Counted from the stretch's first letter, positions 24,946 through 37,159 are shown. The stretch is 64,000 bases of DNA from Fremontodendron californicum (GCA_030761205.1 JAULJL010000003.1:30634123-30698122), one strand, 5' to 3'. The notes: generated by a model from the letters alone, not told the origin. Numbers and translations: made by a program.

Positions 24946-24963
24946 TTCCCACAGACGACGCCA
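24946..24963 (-). other. Primer-binding site of the Tat-like element
   Basis: Directly after the LTR end, the minus strand reads TGGCGTCGTCTGTGGGAA. The same word with GCC in place of GTC follows the 5' LTR of many plant gypsy elements. I cannot assign the tRNA with confidence. Confidence 0.65.
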
Positions 24964-24965
24964 AA

Positions 24966-25507
24966 TGTTGATGTCTTTTTGTGTCGTGGTGGTGCTCTTG
25001 AGGTCTCTAGTGGTTTGAGGCCCTGAGAATAAGGAAAATAGGTTAGAGGGCACCGGAGGTTGAGCTCCGGGACACACTCTGTTGGTTAAGTCAGTATTTG
25101 GTGGAGGAAAAAGAGGTATCAGAGAGAGTCTTAAAAAGAGAGAGAGAATTTAACTGTGAATAGCCCTAGGGAGAGCTATATATAGAGGAGGTTGGGCGAG
25201 CTTATGCTCGCCCTACTAAATTCCACGTGTCCGACTCTGATAGGTCGTCTGATGTAAGCAGCCTCGGGGGGCCTTGTCGAGGAGACGGCCGCATTTAATG
25301 TTCGTCGTCTACAGACTGTGGCATTTAATGCCTTGCACTGCCCAAGGTGGGCCTCGAGGTGATTGGAGATGTGACTTCTGGAAGAAAGAGAGGCGTCCAC
25401 GTGTCCCAGGCCTCTGTTCTCAGTGATTGTTGGGCTCGCCTGGTTGGGCTGATTAGCTGGGCCTGTTCTTGGTGGATTAGGCCTGCTCCTGGTGGGCCGA
25501 GTGGGTT
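24966..25507 (-). mobile_element. 5' LTR of the Tat-like element (outer end tentative)
   Basis: The inner end (CATCAACA on the minus strand) is fixed by the primer-binding site. A TATA-like TATATATA at about 25180 and a purine-rich leader fit a promoter. The outer end is my guess: TGAACCC on the minus strand is the first plausible TG after the GC-rich block. Without the other LTR it cannot be confirmed; an end nearer 25558 is possible. Confidence 0.5.
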
Positions 25508-25677
25508 CAATAAAATTTATAGTAAAAAATTTTGTCTACTTTCCAGTAAAAAAAAACAATTGAAAATGAGAGAAAATCGAGAGCCACTGCTTTTATCAAA
25601 CAACAAGCCAAAAGCCATCATCACTTTTGTACAACTTAGTTGCTTCGAGGAATAACCACCTCCGATGAGCCTAAGCC

Positions 25678-26886
25678 TATGTTTGGATTGGGGTAGGGAT
25701 GGCAAAGGAGCAGGTAAAATCCGCCCCGCCCCGCCATTGGACTGCTCTACCCCGCCCCCCCGCTCCATCGTGAATGTTGAAATTTCAATATCACTACCAC
25801 CTCCATAGATGTCGGTTACATCTATAACCGCCTTGCCCCGCTCCGCCCCATTCGATATTTATTAATTATTTTTATTTTTTTCAAATAATAAATTATTATA
25901 AAAAAAATTAAATATAAATTCAACATAAACGGGTTTATAATCTAGGAAGAGAAAAAAATAAAGTATTAGGTTTAGGTTTTTAAAAAGAAAAATAATAAGT
26001 TTAGTTATACTACTTTATTATCCTTTTAAAAGCTAAATATTTAATGGGAAAATAGTAATTTCAGTATTCGGGGCGGGACGAGGCGGAGTAGGCAATTACC
26101 AGAACTGCTCCATCCCCGTTTTTCAAACACAAAAAACCGCCTCGCCCCGCTTGGCCTTCATTGTTCAAAAAAAAAAAACTCTCCATTCGAAGCGGATCGT
26201 TCGAAATCCCTCAGACGATTCGGGTTTTGCCATCCCTAGGTAGGGGGTGGGAAAGGATAGTAAAGTAAGAAAAAATGAGAAACCTTTCTCCTGTTTTTCT
26301 TGTTTGGATTCAAAAAAAATAATAATAATAAAGGAAAGTGAGGGGAGTTGAGCATCCCTCACTTTCCCTCAAAATACTCATTTTTCCAAAACCTCAAATC
26401 GGTAGGAAAAAAAGAGAAAGGAAAGTAAAAAATATATATATTTAAATATAAAATGTCCATTTTATCCATTTTACATTTATCAAATTACAAGCAATATTTC
26501 TAAGCTTATATACTTCACGTAATTAACATTAAAAATTATAATAAATTTTTTTTATTATCATTTTTTTTCTTTTTTATATTACATTCATATTTTTTTTATT
26601 GTAATGTTTAGTTTATTTTTTGTTATTTATTTTATAATATTTATATTATTATTTTAATTTTAAAAAAGAGCATAATTGGAAATGTGTATTATAATTTATC
26701 TTTTCCTTTCTTTTCTGCACTTTAACCAAATGGTGGTGGCTAACATTTCTTTCTTTTCCTTTTCCTAACATATTTTAATTATCCAAACAAGAAAAAAATG
26801 TATCATTTCCTTTCCTTTAAAAACCCTTCCTTTATGTTCATTTCCTTTCTTTTCCTTTTTTTTACTAACATCTATCCAAACATAAC
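25678..26886. mobile_element. Possible inverted-repeat element split by a hAT MITE
   Basis: TATGTTTGGAT at the left and ATCCAAACATA at the right form matching ends. They are about 660 bp apart once the hAT MITE is removed. The interior is pyrimidine/purine-rich with runs such as CATTTCCTTTCCTTT. TA flanks would fit a TA-duplicating family, but the ends are short, so the assignment is weak. Confidence 0.4.
25694..26238. mobile_element. hAT-type MITE, copy 1 (545 bp)
   Basis: Ends TAGGGATGGCAA and TTGCCATCCCTA are perfect 12-bp inverted repeats of hAT type. The 8-bp flanks GATTGGGG and GGTAGGGG agree at six of eight positions, consistent with a decayed duplication. GC-rich subterminal blocks (CCGCCCCGCC, CTCCATTCGAAGCGGATCG) surround an AT-rich core. 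It is related to the copy at 34874-35379. Confidence 0.85.
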
Positions 26887-28440
26887 GTAAGCTTTAGATT
26901 CCTTCTCAATACCAATATGATGAATATGATGGAGCATGAATGGAGCTTGAAAGTTCTTCGAATGGGTTTGTACTAAAAAAAAAATCAGAATGAAAATCGA
27001 ATTGGTCAGATTTTTAGTTTTTGGTCCAATAGGTTGGATTGATAAGTTTGATCAAAATGTTTTTAAATATATAAAAATAATTTTAATGTTAAATAAGTAA
27101 TAATATAGTCAATAATTAAAGAAAAAATGTTTTTGACTTAGTAGTATGATTTTTAATGTAAAACCAAAAGGTTAAGGTTTCTAATCTCACCACCTAAAAA
27201 AAAAAAGATAATTTTTTTACCAATTAAATCTGTTATTCACCGGTTCAAAGAAAATTCGATTTTATATATAGTACCAGACTGGATAGGCCATCGATTTTCG
27301 ATCCGATCCGCCAGTTCGGTCTGATTTTTTATTCACTGGTTTATACACATAATTTTTGACTTAAAAATAAGATAAAAATATTTAATGTTGAATTTTTATT
27401 TATTTATTAAACATAAAAATTACAATTATTGAAATTTTTTAAAAATAAACAAATTCTCTAATTCTTTTCTTCTCAAAGAAATTTTGCTATAAGAGTCCTT
27501 CCGACTTCTTGAACGAACAAAATTATTCTTCTTTCATCCAAACGTGTTTGAATTTTTTGCCACTTTCCAAAGCTTGATTCTTGAGAATTTTGGAAAGGTT
27601 TTGGATGTTTAAAATTTTTTTCTCTTTAAAATTCTGAATTATCAATTGTGTAGAAAGACTTGGAGCATCATCCTATTTATAATGCTAATTTATTAGGTGA
27701 TTTTTTTTTTAAAAGAATATAATCTCTTTATTTTATTTTATCTTTAAATTATTTTATTTTAATTCAATTAGTGATAAAATAATAATTATTTATAAGTAAA
27801 ATTTAATTAGATAACTCATAAATTATTGCAATTTGATTGATCGAAATTTGAATTTATGTCTAAATTATTTCTATTTAATTTAAAAACAAATTGATAACTT
27901 ATAGATAAATTCTAATTGATCAAATTTTAAAATTTTAAATTTTGATTGGTCAAATTATGTATATTTATCTTTAATTAACAAATGATATATTTAATTAATT
28001 ATAAATTAATTATTTAATAATTAATTATATAATTGATTTAATTATGTCATCAACTTCACATAATAATGATCAATTTATCAATTAATTTTTTTAATTAAAG
28101 AATTAGAAAAGATTATCAATCGAGAAGATTTGCAAGGTGTCCTTCATTTTTCCGGTTCATCAAACCAATCTTTCATTTTCTTGGCCTCAATACACTTAAC
28201 AATAATTACCCCCAAAGAAATTTCAAAGCGAATACCAACTCAACACATTGCTTCAAGTATCAGATAATTCGTGTATATATTTATATTTTTTCGTATAAAA
28301 TATTTTTTATTTATATAAATTTTTATGTATTAATAATAATTTATATTATATAAATTTTAACATATTTATTTATTTATATTATATTATATCTATATTTTTT
28401 TTATTATATCATATCATATTTTTATATTGTATTATATTTT
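26887..28440. other. AT-rich intergenic sequence
   Basis: I see no gene here. Simple AT-rich DNA with TTAATTA-type words dominates from 27340. A short stretch near 26980-27340 with repeated GATTGG/GATCCGATCCG words looks like another decayed dispersed repeat. Confidence 0.6.
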
Positions 28441-28489
28441 AATATTTTTTCGGTGTTACTGTACACTTTTACCGGTCTTTCTTTTTTAC

Positions 28490-29174
28490 GGGATTGCCAA
28501 ATTCCCATGCTCTCGTCTCTTATAACTTAAAGCGCAAAACTTACCTCTCTCGCTCTCTCTCTGTCTCTTGCAGACAAAAAAAAAAAAAAACTGACCTTTT
28601 TGAGGGATTTCTCCATCGTCGATCTTTAACAAAGGTAATCCTTTCATGAACTCTTCTTCAATACAATGATTAAACCATTTGTTCAATTTTATTAGCTATC
28701 CCATTATTATTCCAGTAATTGTCAAACAGTACAAGGAAAGTTTAAAAGTTTCTCGTTTTGGATCTTGTTGAGGATTTTAATTGGTTTTATGGGTCTTTGC
28801 TGAATTTCGGTTGTGATTAGATATGAGATTTTTAAGCTTTGTAGGATTTCGGCGATATTGATATGATAGTTGCTCATAAATTTGTTAGTGGGTTCAGTTG
28901 TTTTCTTAGTTTCTCAGTCACCCTTTTGTTTGGTTAGTGAGAAGAAGAGGGAAATGTATAAATTTTAGAATTTATAGGTTTTTTTTTTTTTCTGGTTGTT
29001 TTGTGTCTATCACTGGAGAAAGAGACTTGGTTTGACTGACTGTAACTAGTTGAATCGGGGTCAGTTGGGTTTCTGTTTTATTAAATATTCAACTACTTGA
29101 TAAATATTGGAACTTTAAGTTTGTTTTTCCTGCAAGAAAACTGTGTATATTAGGAGGTCTGGACTGTGGAGTTG
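28490..29174 (+). promoter_or_regulatory. 5' leader of the trihelix gene, probable leader intron
   Basis: A CTCTCT-rich stretch at 28540-28570 is typical of plant 5' UTRs. AAAG|GTAATCC at about 28633 could be a splice donor and TATATTAG|GAGG just before the start codon an acceptor, which would give a leader intron of about 500 bp. The T-rich sequence between them (for example 28980-28995) fits an intron. Transcript evidence is lacking, so this is inference. Confidence 0.45.
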
Positions 29175-30551
29175 ATGGATAATTCGGGTTTGGGAGGCGG
29201 GTTTTTATCAGGTCCGAATGGAGGGTTGTTTGACCTTGAGTCATCCGTTCACAGACAGCAACAGCCCCAGTTGGGTCAACCTTCCTTGATGCCACACAAT
29301 CATATGGCCATGATGACTGGCCTTGAAAATGAGCACCGTTCCATTGGATTAATGGAGGAGGCTAAAGGCTCTAACTCTAAAGGCTTTTCTATGAATTTTG
29401 GTAAAGGGAAAGGAGTTAGGCCCATTATTGCTATGACTAGTGGAAGCATGAGTGAAGAAGATGAGCCAAGTTACAATGAAGACGGAAATGGTGAGAACTC
29501 CAATGGGGGTAAAAGCAAGAAAGGATCACCTTGGCAGAGAATGAAATGGACGGATAATGTGGTTAGGCTTCTAATAGCTGTGGTTGCTTGTGTGGGTGAT
29601 GATGGTATGATTGAGGGTGTGGAGGGGCTTAAGAGAAAATCTGGGCTTCTGCAAAAGAAGGGCAAGTGGAAAACAGTGTCAAAGATAATGATTAGTAAAG
29701 GTTGTCATGTTTCGCCTCAACAGTGTGAGGATAAATTTAATGACTTGAACAAGAGATACAAGAAATTAAATGATATTCTTGGGAGAGGAACTAGTTGTAG
29801 AGTGGTTGAGAACCCTTCTCTAATGGATTCTATGCCTCACCTTTCAGCTAAGGCAAAGGATGATGTAAAGAAAATATTGAGCTCTAAACATTTATTTTAC
29901 CAGGAAATGTGTGCTTACCATAATGGACAGAAGATACCCAATTGCCAGGATCTTGATCTGCAGGGATTCTCTATACCTCTTGAGAGATGCTTGAAAGACA
30001 ATAATGGGTCAGATGAGGAAGAAGCCGAGGGAAATGATGACAGTGAGGATGATGATGATGAAATGGACAATGAAGATGATAATAATGCTGTTCATGAGGA
30101 TGAAAGGATTGGTGAGCACAACGAGAGGAAGAAGGCAAGTGCAGAGGAAGGCCATTTCTGGTCACAATCTGCTGACCAGGATAGTTTCAAGGTGGAGATG
30201 GCTCGAATATTTCTAGACCCAACCAAATCATCATTGGATCGAAAGGAGTGGATTAAGAGACAGCTGTTGCAACTTCAGGAGGAAAGAGTGAACTTGCAGG
30301 TGGCAGCTTTTGAGCTTGAAAAACAACGCTTTAAATGGCTGAGGTACTGCAACAAAAAAGACAGAGAACTAGAGAGGTTAAGGTTGGAGAATGAAAGGAT
30401 GAAGCTTGAGAATGAGCAGAGTATATTGCAACTGAGGCAAAAAGAATTGGAAGTAAATTACAGGAGGTCTGATGAATCCTTAAACCCCACATCACTTGGT
30501 ATTGACAGACTGCAAGGCAGATACCAGATCAATATGGGCAGGCATCAATAG
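29175..30551 (+). CDS. Trihelix (GT-factor family) transcription factor, 458 aa
   Basis: A nuclear DNA-binding protein of the plant trihelix family, close in plan to the GT-gamma-like proteins of Arabidopsis (At1g21200/At1g76870 type, from memory). The start is the ATG at 29175; the frame extends three codons further to a GTG but has no earlier ATG. A Gly/Gln/Asn/His-rich N-terminus leads to the MYB/SANT-like trihelix at about residues 120-205, with PWQRMKWTDNVVRLL, KGKWKTVSKIM and QQCEDKFNDLNKRYKKLND. Residues 280-307 are strongly acidic (DDSEDDDDEMDNEDDN). A Leu/Glu/Arg-rich coiled coil follows at about 362-427 and may mediate dimer formation. The coding region is one uninterrupted exon. 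It is the only protein-coding host gene in the window that looks intact. AATAAA at 30635 could be the poly(A) signal. Confidence 0.93.
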   Translation: MDNSGLGGGFLSGPNGGLFDLESSVHRQQQPQLGQPSLMPHNHMAMMTGLENEHRSIGLMEEAKGSNSKGFSMNFGKGKGVRPIIAMTSGSMSEEDEPSYNEDGNGENSNGGKSKKGSPWQRMKWTDNVVRLLIAVVACVGDDGMIEGVEGLKRKSGLLQKKGKWKTVSKIMISKGCHVSPQQCEDKFNDLNKRYKKLNDILGRGTSCRVVENPSLMDSMPHLSAKAKDDVKKILSSKHLFYQEMCAYHNGQKIPNCQDLDLQGFSIPLERCLKDNNGSDEEEAEGNDDSEDDDDEMDNEDDNNAVHEDERIGEHNERKKASAEEGHFWSQSADQDSFKVEMARIFLDPTKSSLDRKEWIKRQLLQLQEERVNLQVAAFELEKQRFKWLRYCNKKDRELERLRLENERMKLENEQSILQLRQKELEVNYRRSDESLNPTSLGIDRLQGRYQINMGRHQ

Positions 30552-30634
30552 CTCTTGTATCACATTTAAATCCATTCGGCAATAAGATTTATGTAGCTTA
30601 AGCATACGAGGCAGGCTTACTTTTTTGCCGTGTA

Positions 30635-30640
30635 AATAAA
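30635..30640 (+). terminator. Possible poly(A) signal of the trihelix gene
   Basis: AATAAA lies 84 bases after the stop codon in an AT-rich 3' flank. Confidence 0.45.
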
Positions 30641-30659
30641 AGAAGCAACTAATATTGTG

Positions 30660-31490
30660 AGGTAATGTAGCTTGAGATCAAATTGTTAACACATGTATTT
30701 TTCCCCTTCTCTTTTTGCTAACAAACTTATTATTTTCCCTCCTGAACTTCTGTTCATATACAGACCATGGAATAACTCTCATAGCCATCCTTGTGGAAGA
30801 GGACTTCATTGTGTCATTTCCCTTCATGTGCACATTGTGTTATAGATTATACGATCTGTCCGGTGACAATCAAGTACGGTTTTTTTGCAGTTAAAAGGAC
30901 AATATAGTTTGGCACGCCATGCATCCATACTTGCCTCAGTTAATTCCTTTTCCTTTTCCCCTTATTTATGCTACACTGGTTCCAATTTTTTCTTATGTAA
31001 TTATGTGTACACTATGAATTTTTTTACCTTTTTGTTTGCATTAAACTGCTCTGGAAGAGGTGTGCATGGCATGTCAAACATGTTTGTATATTTGTTGGAC
31101 AAAATATCTCTCGTATAGGCATGTAGGCACTGCAGGCATGGTTGTGCCCTGTGCCAAATATTGTTGAAGATGATGACACCAAATGTTAAAACTGTGTTTG
31201 CTGTTCATGTTTGTATTAGAAGTGGTACACTCGCTTGCTCGAGCAATGTCATGTTAATTTGCTTATCATCGGACCATTTCTTTCTCTCCCTCTCTCTCTC
31301 AATCAGTAAACATTAATCTATTTTTGTTTTATTTGTGTCATCTTCTATGTGTATGATTGGTTGACCTACATTACACTAGTTTAATTAACCCAATTGTAGG
31401 ATGGTATGGTGTGCACAATGTTAAAAGTATCTCATGCAAACCATGAGTTCAGCTTTAGATGCTTGAATTGGGTGAGGTTTGAGGTGTGCA
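30660..31490. other. 3' flank of the trihelix gene
   Basis: I see no convincing gene. The short frames here have neither family similarity nor biased composition. Part may be an extended 3' UTR. Confidence 0.5.
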
Positions 31491-31498
31491 CTCTGTTT

Positions 31499-31657
31499 CT
31501 ATGTTATTCGGACTCGGGAACGAGTATCGGATACGGATATGTTCAATTTTTTCTAAGGTTTTTCATATATTTGGAGGATCATACCTCCATACTCATGTCT
31601 GAATATGTGTCGGACATGGGTACTTCAGAGAAAATGAAGAGTCGGAGTAACATAGGG
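31499..31657. mobile_element. Small inverted-repeat element (about 160 bp)
   Basis: CTATGTTATTCGGACTCG at the left and GAGTCGGAGTAACATAG at the right are imperfect inverted repeats. The inside holds paired GGATACGGATATG and CATGTCTGAATATGTG words. It resembles short foldback repeats common in dicot genomes. The target duplication is not clear. Confidence 0.55.
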
Positions 31658-31659
31658 GG

Positions 31660-32770
31660 GGCTGAGCTTCCAAATTGTCTTTGATATGTTTTGTAATAAA
31701 GAAGGGAAGTATGGAGGGAAGACAAAAGGTGAGGAAAGAAAATAAGGGAGGAGATGAAAGAAAATCATTATTTTTTGGTCGTGTTTGATATGAGGAATGA
31801 AAAATAAAGAGAACAAAAAATATTATGGATAAAATTATAAATAAAATTATTAATTTAAATGTGCTTCTTTTTTTTTTTCATTTTTAGAAAGATTAGATTT
31901 CGAGAGAAGAGAAAGGTATAAATCCACATTTTCTCTCATCTTATTTTTCTCCTACCGGTTGAAAGAAATGATGAAAAGAAAGTAATTTTCTTTCAACAGT
32001 TTCTTTTTTTTTTTTTTTTCTTTCTGTTTCTCTCTTGCCAAACAAAAGTGAATTGTATCTGAAATCCCTTAGTATGCATTAAGCAACATCTCTTAATTAG
32101 TTCAAAGATAAGACACAATAAAACCAGATATCATGAAAGATCAAATATAGTCAGAGCTATTCTTAGTTCATTTTTTTTTTTTTTTTTATGTTTGGTAATT
32201 CATACGATTGTTATGCAGACATACTCAAGGGTTGGATAGTCCGTCTGGCTCTACAGGTTTGGTCCATATTGGACAGGGTCTGGGTAAGGATTTGTTCAAT
32301 TAGGACCGGTCCAGTCCGGTGCGAATTAATATTTATGTAATAAAAAATTATTTTTTATTTAAATTTAATTATAAAAATATATAAATATTAATATAAAATA
32401 ATGACTTTTTAATTTTTTTTTAATATTATCTAAACAGTGAAATAGACAGCAAGTTAATCTGGATGCGCTCAAGGTTTGGCTTGAATAAAGAAAAAAAAAA
32501 ATCGGATCACGGTCCAACCTACGAGCACGACTACTGATATGCAGTTTCTTGGAATTAGGCTACAATGTGAAAGATCGTCACTCACTCTTATTCTGAGTTG
32601 GTAAATTATGATGCAAAGCTTATACTAGTCTTCTTTTAAGAATAATGATGATTTTGTTATCAATTTCAAAGAAAAAAAAAATCACATCTTCCATCTATCA
32701 TATATTAAAGCCGACATGTTAACTAAGAGACACTAACGAAGAATGGTCAAAACACTTGGAAGGTTCTTGT
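31660..32770. other. Intergenic AT-rich sequence
   Basis: I see no gene. A purine-rich block (31690-31770) and pyrimidine-rich block (31985-32040) are roughly complementary and may be ends of another foldback element. Poly-T tracts lie near 32005 and 32170. Confidence 0.5.
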
Positions 32771-32771
32771 A

Positions 32772-34612
32772 TTATATTATTTAGTGTAAATTAATCCCTC
32801 TATAATAAAATTGAGTAATTTATTTTTTATTTTTTTAAAGGGTTAATATATAAATTAGTCCATGTACTTTAGGCGTTTTGTCTGTTTGGTACCTGAAGAA
32901 TTTTTTTTGTCACTTTGGTACTCGAACTTTCATTACGTCAATCACATTGGCCATTTGCCCTAACACCGTTAGTTAATGACTGACTAGGCAAAAAAACACC
33001 CAATCAGAGCCTGACACGTGGTAAAACTGCCACATCATTAATGACACGTCATCATATAAGAACAAAATTCAAAAAAATTCAAAACTTTTTTTTTAATTTT
33101 TTTAAAAATTTAAAAAATCAAAATTAAAAATTTGAAAATCTCATTTTTTTTAAAAGAAATTATAAAATAAAAATAAAAAACCAAAATTATAAATAAATTA
33201 TAAATTATGAATTATAAAAATTGAAAACTTTATATATATATTTAAAAATCTGTAAAAATTAAAAAATAAGAAAAAAAATATGAATATGAATATGAATATT
33301 TTTAATAAAAATGAAAAAAAAAATCTATTTTTAAAATTTTAAATTCTATTTTTCTTTAATTTCGAATGTTCATATATATTATAAAAATAAAAAACCAAAA
33401 ATCAAAATAATTTATAAAATTGAAAACTTTATATATATATATATTTAAAAATCTGTAAAAAAAAAATTAAAAAAAAATAAGAAAAAAAATATGAATATTT
33501 TTTAATAAAAATGAAAAAAATAAAAAATTTCTATTTCTATTTTTAAATTTTAAATTTCTATTTTTTTAATTTCAAATTTTCATATATATTTTTTTTAATT
33601 TGAAATTTCTATATTTTAAAAAATTATTTTTAATTTTTAATTTTGAATTTTTTAGATTTATCTTTTGATTTTTTATAACTTTTTTTTATTATTTTTATAA
33701 TTTTTTAATTTCTAAATTTAAAAAAAAAAATTAAAATTTTGATTTTTAAAGAAAAAAATCTTTTTTTTATTTTGATTTTTTATATTTTTTTTAATTTTTT
33801 TTTTTGAATTTATCGAATTTTTTATTTTTTTCTTTTGAATTTTTTAGATTTATCTTTTGAATTTTTATAATTTTTTAATTTCTAAAAAAAATTAAAATTT
33901 TGATTTTTTAAAAAAAAAAAATAGTTTTTTATTTTGATTTTTATAATTTTTTTTTTTGGAAAATTTTTGTATTTTTTTCTTATATGATGACGTGGCACTA
34001 ATGATGTGGTAGTTTTTGCCACGTGTCAGCCTCTGATTGTTTTTTTTTTTGCCTAGTCAGCCATTAACTAACGGTGTCAGGGCAAAGGGCTAATGTGATT
34101 GATGGAATGAAAGTTCAAGTACCAAAGTGACAAAAAATTTTCTTCAGGTACCAAATGGACAAAAGGCATAAAGTATAGGGGCTAATTTATATATTAACTC
34201 TTTTTTAAAATTAAAGCAAAAAGGTAAAATCACTAAGTAAACCGTTAAAAAAGCTGACTTGGTATTTAACCTGTGTTTAATTGATGATGTGGATGTCAAA
34301 TGCTGACATGGTACTAATAAATTATATTATTTTAAGATGACATGGACAAAATAAATAACTAAGTTGTTGAAAATATATTATTTATTTTGTCTATGTCATC
34401 ATAAATAATATATTTTATTGATGCCATGTCAGTATTTGACATCCACGTCATCAATTAAACACAGGTTAAATGTCACGTTAGCTTTTCAAACTGTTCACGT
34501 TACATCAGTTAGTGATTTTACCTTTTTGCTTTAATTTTAAAAGAATAAAGATTAAATTACTCAATTTTATAATAAAATAACTAATTTATATTAAAGGATA
34601 TAATATAAAGAC
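32772..34612. mobile_element. Outer foldback element, interrupted by a Mutator-like MITE
   Basis: The left arm (ATAAAATTGAGTAATTTA..., 32808-32839, resuming at 34210 with TTAAAGCAAAAAGGTAAA) is the reverse complement of the right arm at about 34430-34600. Matching blocks include TTAATTGATGATGTGGATGT against its complement near 34450. Removing the inner element restores a continuous left arm. I see no coding sequence. Confidence 0.7.
32840..34200. mobile_element. Mutator-like foldback MITE (1361 bp) with 9-bp target duplication
   Basis: Terminal repeats GGGTTAATATATAAATTAG and CTAATTTATATATTAACTC match at all but one position. The arms extend over about 220 bp (paired ACACGTGG/CCACGTGT and CGTTAGTTAATG/CATTAACTAACG words). 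Both sides carry TTTTTTAAA (32831-32839 and 34201-34209), a 9-bp duplication typical of the Mutator superfamily. The core is nearly pure A/T and non-coding. Confidence 0.85.
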
Positions 34613-34873
34613 CTCTCAAATATTTTGACCAACTAATGCATGTTGAATGAATTCCAACTTTTAACTGATTTTATGCCCTTTTCTTCAGAGTTTTCCTCGT
34701 GAAATTAAGTAGCAGACCCACTGCTTTTCTTACCACGTTTTCAATTAAAAAAATGTTGAAATAAACATTAGAAAACAAAATTTTAATGACCAATAAGAAA
34801 AACGTTAGATAAAATTGTAGTGTAATATTTTTCTAAAAAAAATGTACTGTAATATTAGAAAGGTTGGCATACA

Positions 34874-35379
34874 TAGGGATGGCAATGGAGCGGGACGGGG
34901 GCAGATACTGCCTTATCCACCTTCACCCCACTCTTGCATGGATGTTGAAAACATCCACATCCATGGATGTCGGTTACATCCATAACCGCTCCACGGTGCT
35001 CCACTCCGCTACACCCCAATTTATATTAATTATTTTTAACTTAATATTGTAAAAGTTATATTATAATTTATTCAAGAACATAATTTTAATATATAAAAAT
35101 CTTTAATATAATATATATAATACATATATACTAAAAGTATAGATATAAAATATTAGTATATATATGATTTTAGTATATATATCTAATATATATTAAAAAT
35201 ATAAAAAAAATATAAAATATTTTAAAGGATAAAATAGTAATTTCAAAAGTCGGGGCGGGGCGGACTGGAGCAAGCATTTACCAAAACCGCTCCGCTCCAC
35301 CCCGCTCCAAAAAAAAACCTCTCCATTCGAAGCGGATCGGTGCGAAATCCATCAGTCGGATCGGATTTTGCCATCCCTA
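34874..35379. mobile_element. hAT-type MITE, copy 2 (506 bp) with perfect 8-bp duplication
   Basis: It has the same TAGGGATGGCAA/TTGCCATCCCTA ends and GC-rich subterminal blocks as the copy at 25694. GGCATACA flanks it on both sides (34866-34873 and 35380-35387), the 8-bp duplication expected for hAT transposition. It encodes no transposase, so it was moved in trans. Confidence 0.95.
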
Positions 35380-35389
35380 GGCATACACC

Positions 35390-36010
35390 CAAAAAGGGTT
35401 GGTCCAATTGGTAAGACAGGAGTTTCCTTGTTAACCCGAATGGATTTTTTTAGAAGTATTTGGAGAGTAAAATTTTGAATTTATCAAATTGATATAAGAA
35501 AATGTGTTTTTAAAATCGCTCGAAAAATATATTAGATCCAAACAAAACTTGAGATATCTTGATTGTTTTTGGAAAAAAAGTTAGCACGCATATATCCGTC
35601 GACCGATCATAATAGGAGCATAAGAGGGCTTTGGCCTTCAAAATTTTTAAATAATCTTACATATATGTATACATATATTGATATTGAATAAATTTAAATT
35701 AGCACTTTGCAAATTAAAATTGTTATTTTATTTATTTATTATGTAATTTTATTATCTCATTTTATATATTATAATTTAAAAAAATTTAAAATTTCACTGT
35801 TATTTGTTATTTATTATACTGACCATTATTACTTACAAATTCAAGAGGCTTATCACAAGTGTTAAATAAAAATCATGCAAATTTAACAAAAGTCAAATTT
35901 ACATTTTAACTTTCTCAATAATAATCCAAGTCTCCAATCAATTACAAAATATGTTTTTTAAGCTGACTATAATTTCTTCTCTTCATATAATTTTGTGAAC
36001 TTACTCTTTT
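35390..36010. other. Intergenic sequence
   Basis: I see nothing beyond AT-rich DNA. Confidence 0.5.
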
Positions 36011-36199
36011 TTATTAGTATTAGATAATGCTCGCGCTTCACTGCGGAATATTATCGGATTTGAATTAATATTTTTTAATAAATTTGAAAGATAAAAAACT
36101 AAGATTAGTAAAGATAATAATTTAGAAAAATAATATTTTCTATTCTTATATAACACTTGATTAAAATTGAGAGTTATTTGAATATGGTCAATTACATCC

Positions 36200-37030
36200 G
36201 GCAATTTCAAACACAACATAATTATACGATACAAACATAACATGAAAAAAATAATTAAAACATGACTTGACAGAAAAATAACATGAACATGACACAAATA
36301 CACGAACGTGTCAAAATCTACATAAAACGAATTATTAACGTGTCAAAATTGATATAAATATATAATAACTTGAATACGATTATAATAGAAAAAATAACAC
36401 GAACATGATAACGCGCGACACAAAATTGTGAGTTATTTAAATAGTGTCAATTAGACTTGGCAATTTTGGACATAACATGATTATACGACTCGAGTACAAC
36501 ATGAAAAAAAAAAAAACTAAAACATGACATGAAAAATAACATGAACACGACACAAATACACGAACGTGTCAAAATCTACATAAAACGAATTATTAATGTG
36601 TAAAAATTTATATAAATTTATAATATTTTAAACACGTGATAAAATAACACGAACATGTTACGGACATACAATTTCTAAATTGAGATGAATTGAGACATGA
36701 CACGAACACACAAAATTTTCTCTAAATGGGATCACCATGACAAACTATGTAAAATATTTGGATGAATTGAAACACGACATGAATACATGAAAAAATAATT
36801 AAAATATGACATGACACGAAAATACATGAACACAATACAAATACACGAACGTATCAAAATCTACATAAACTGAATTATTAACATGTAAAACTTTATATAA
36901 ATTTATAATACTTTGAACACACACAAAAATAACACGAACACGAAAAATAATAAGAACACGACACGAACGCATACTTTGAACACACAAAAATAACATGAAC
37001 ACAAAAAATACGAACATGATACGGATGCAC
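36200..37030. repeat. Diverged tandem copies (about 260-285 bp) rich in ACACGAAC
   Basis: ACGAACGTGTCAAAATCTAC recurs near 36303 and 36562 and, with one change, near 36846. Surrounding words (AACACGAACATG, ACATGAAAAA) repeat too. These are likely decayed units of an old repeat. Minus-strand frames in it (Cys/Val/Phe-rich) are by-products. Confidence 0.7.
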
Positions 37031-37159
37031 AAATCTTTTTCATCTTTTTTCCTCTTTCCTTCTTCTTTCCTTTCCCTCTATTTCTCTTTCTCTTTCTTTC
37101 CCCACAAAAATAAAATAAAATAATAATTAATAAAAATAAAAATACATCATTTAAATAAT

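Larger units (their letters stand above)
16844..25507 (-). mobile_element. Tat/Retand-like Ty3-gypsy retrotransposon, degenerate and truncated by LARD-A
   Basis: Minus-strand order is 5' LTR, primer-binding site, gag, protease, RT, RNase H, a second (archaeal-type) RNase H, integrase, a 74-bp tandem array, then a plus-strand (antisense) ORF. The double RNase H and the antisense ORF downstream of pol are described hallmarks of Tat-lineage elements. All domains carry frameshifts or stops, so it is an old copy. Its 3' LTR is missing from the window. LARD-A interrupts it at 16843/16844, so that end should lie to the left of the nested insertions. Confidence 0.85.

Noticed and set aside
29166..29174. 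Three extra N-terminal codons for the trihelix protein
   Set aside because: They begin with GTG; the first ATG in frame is 29175.
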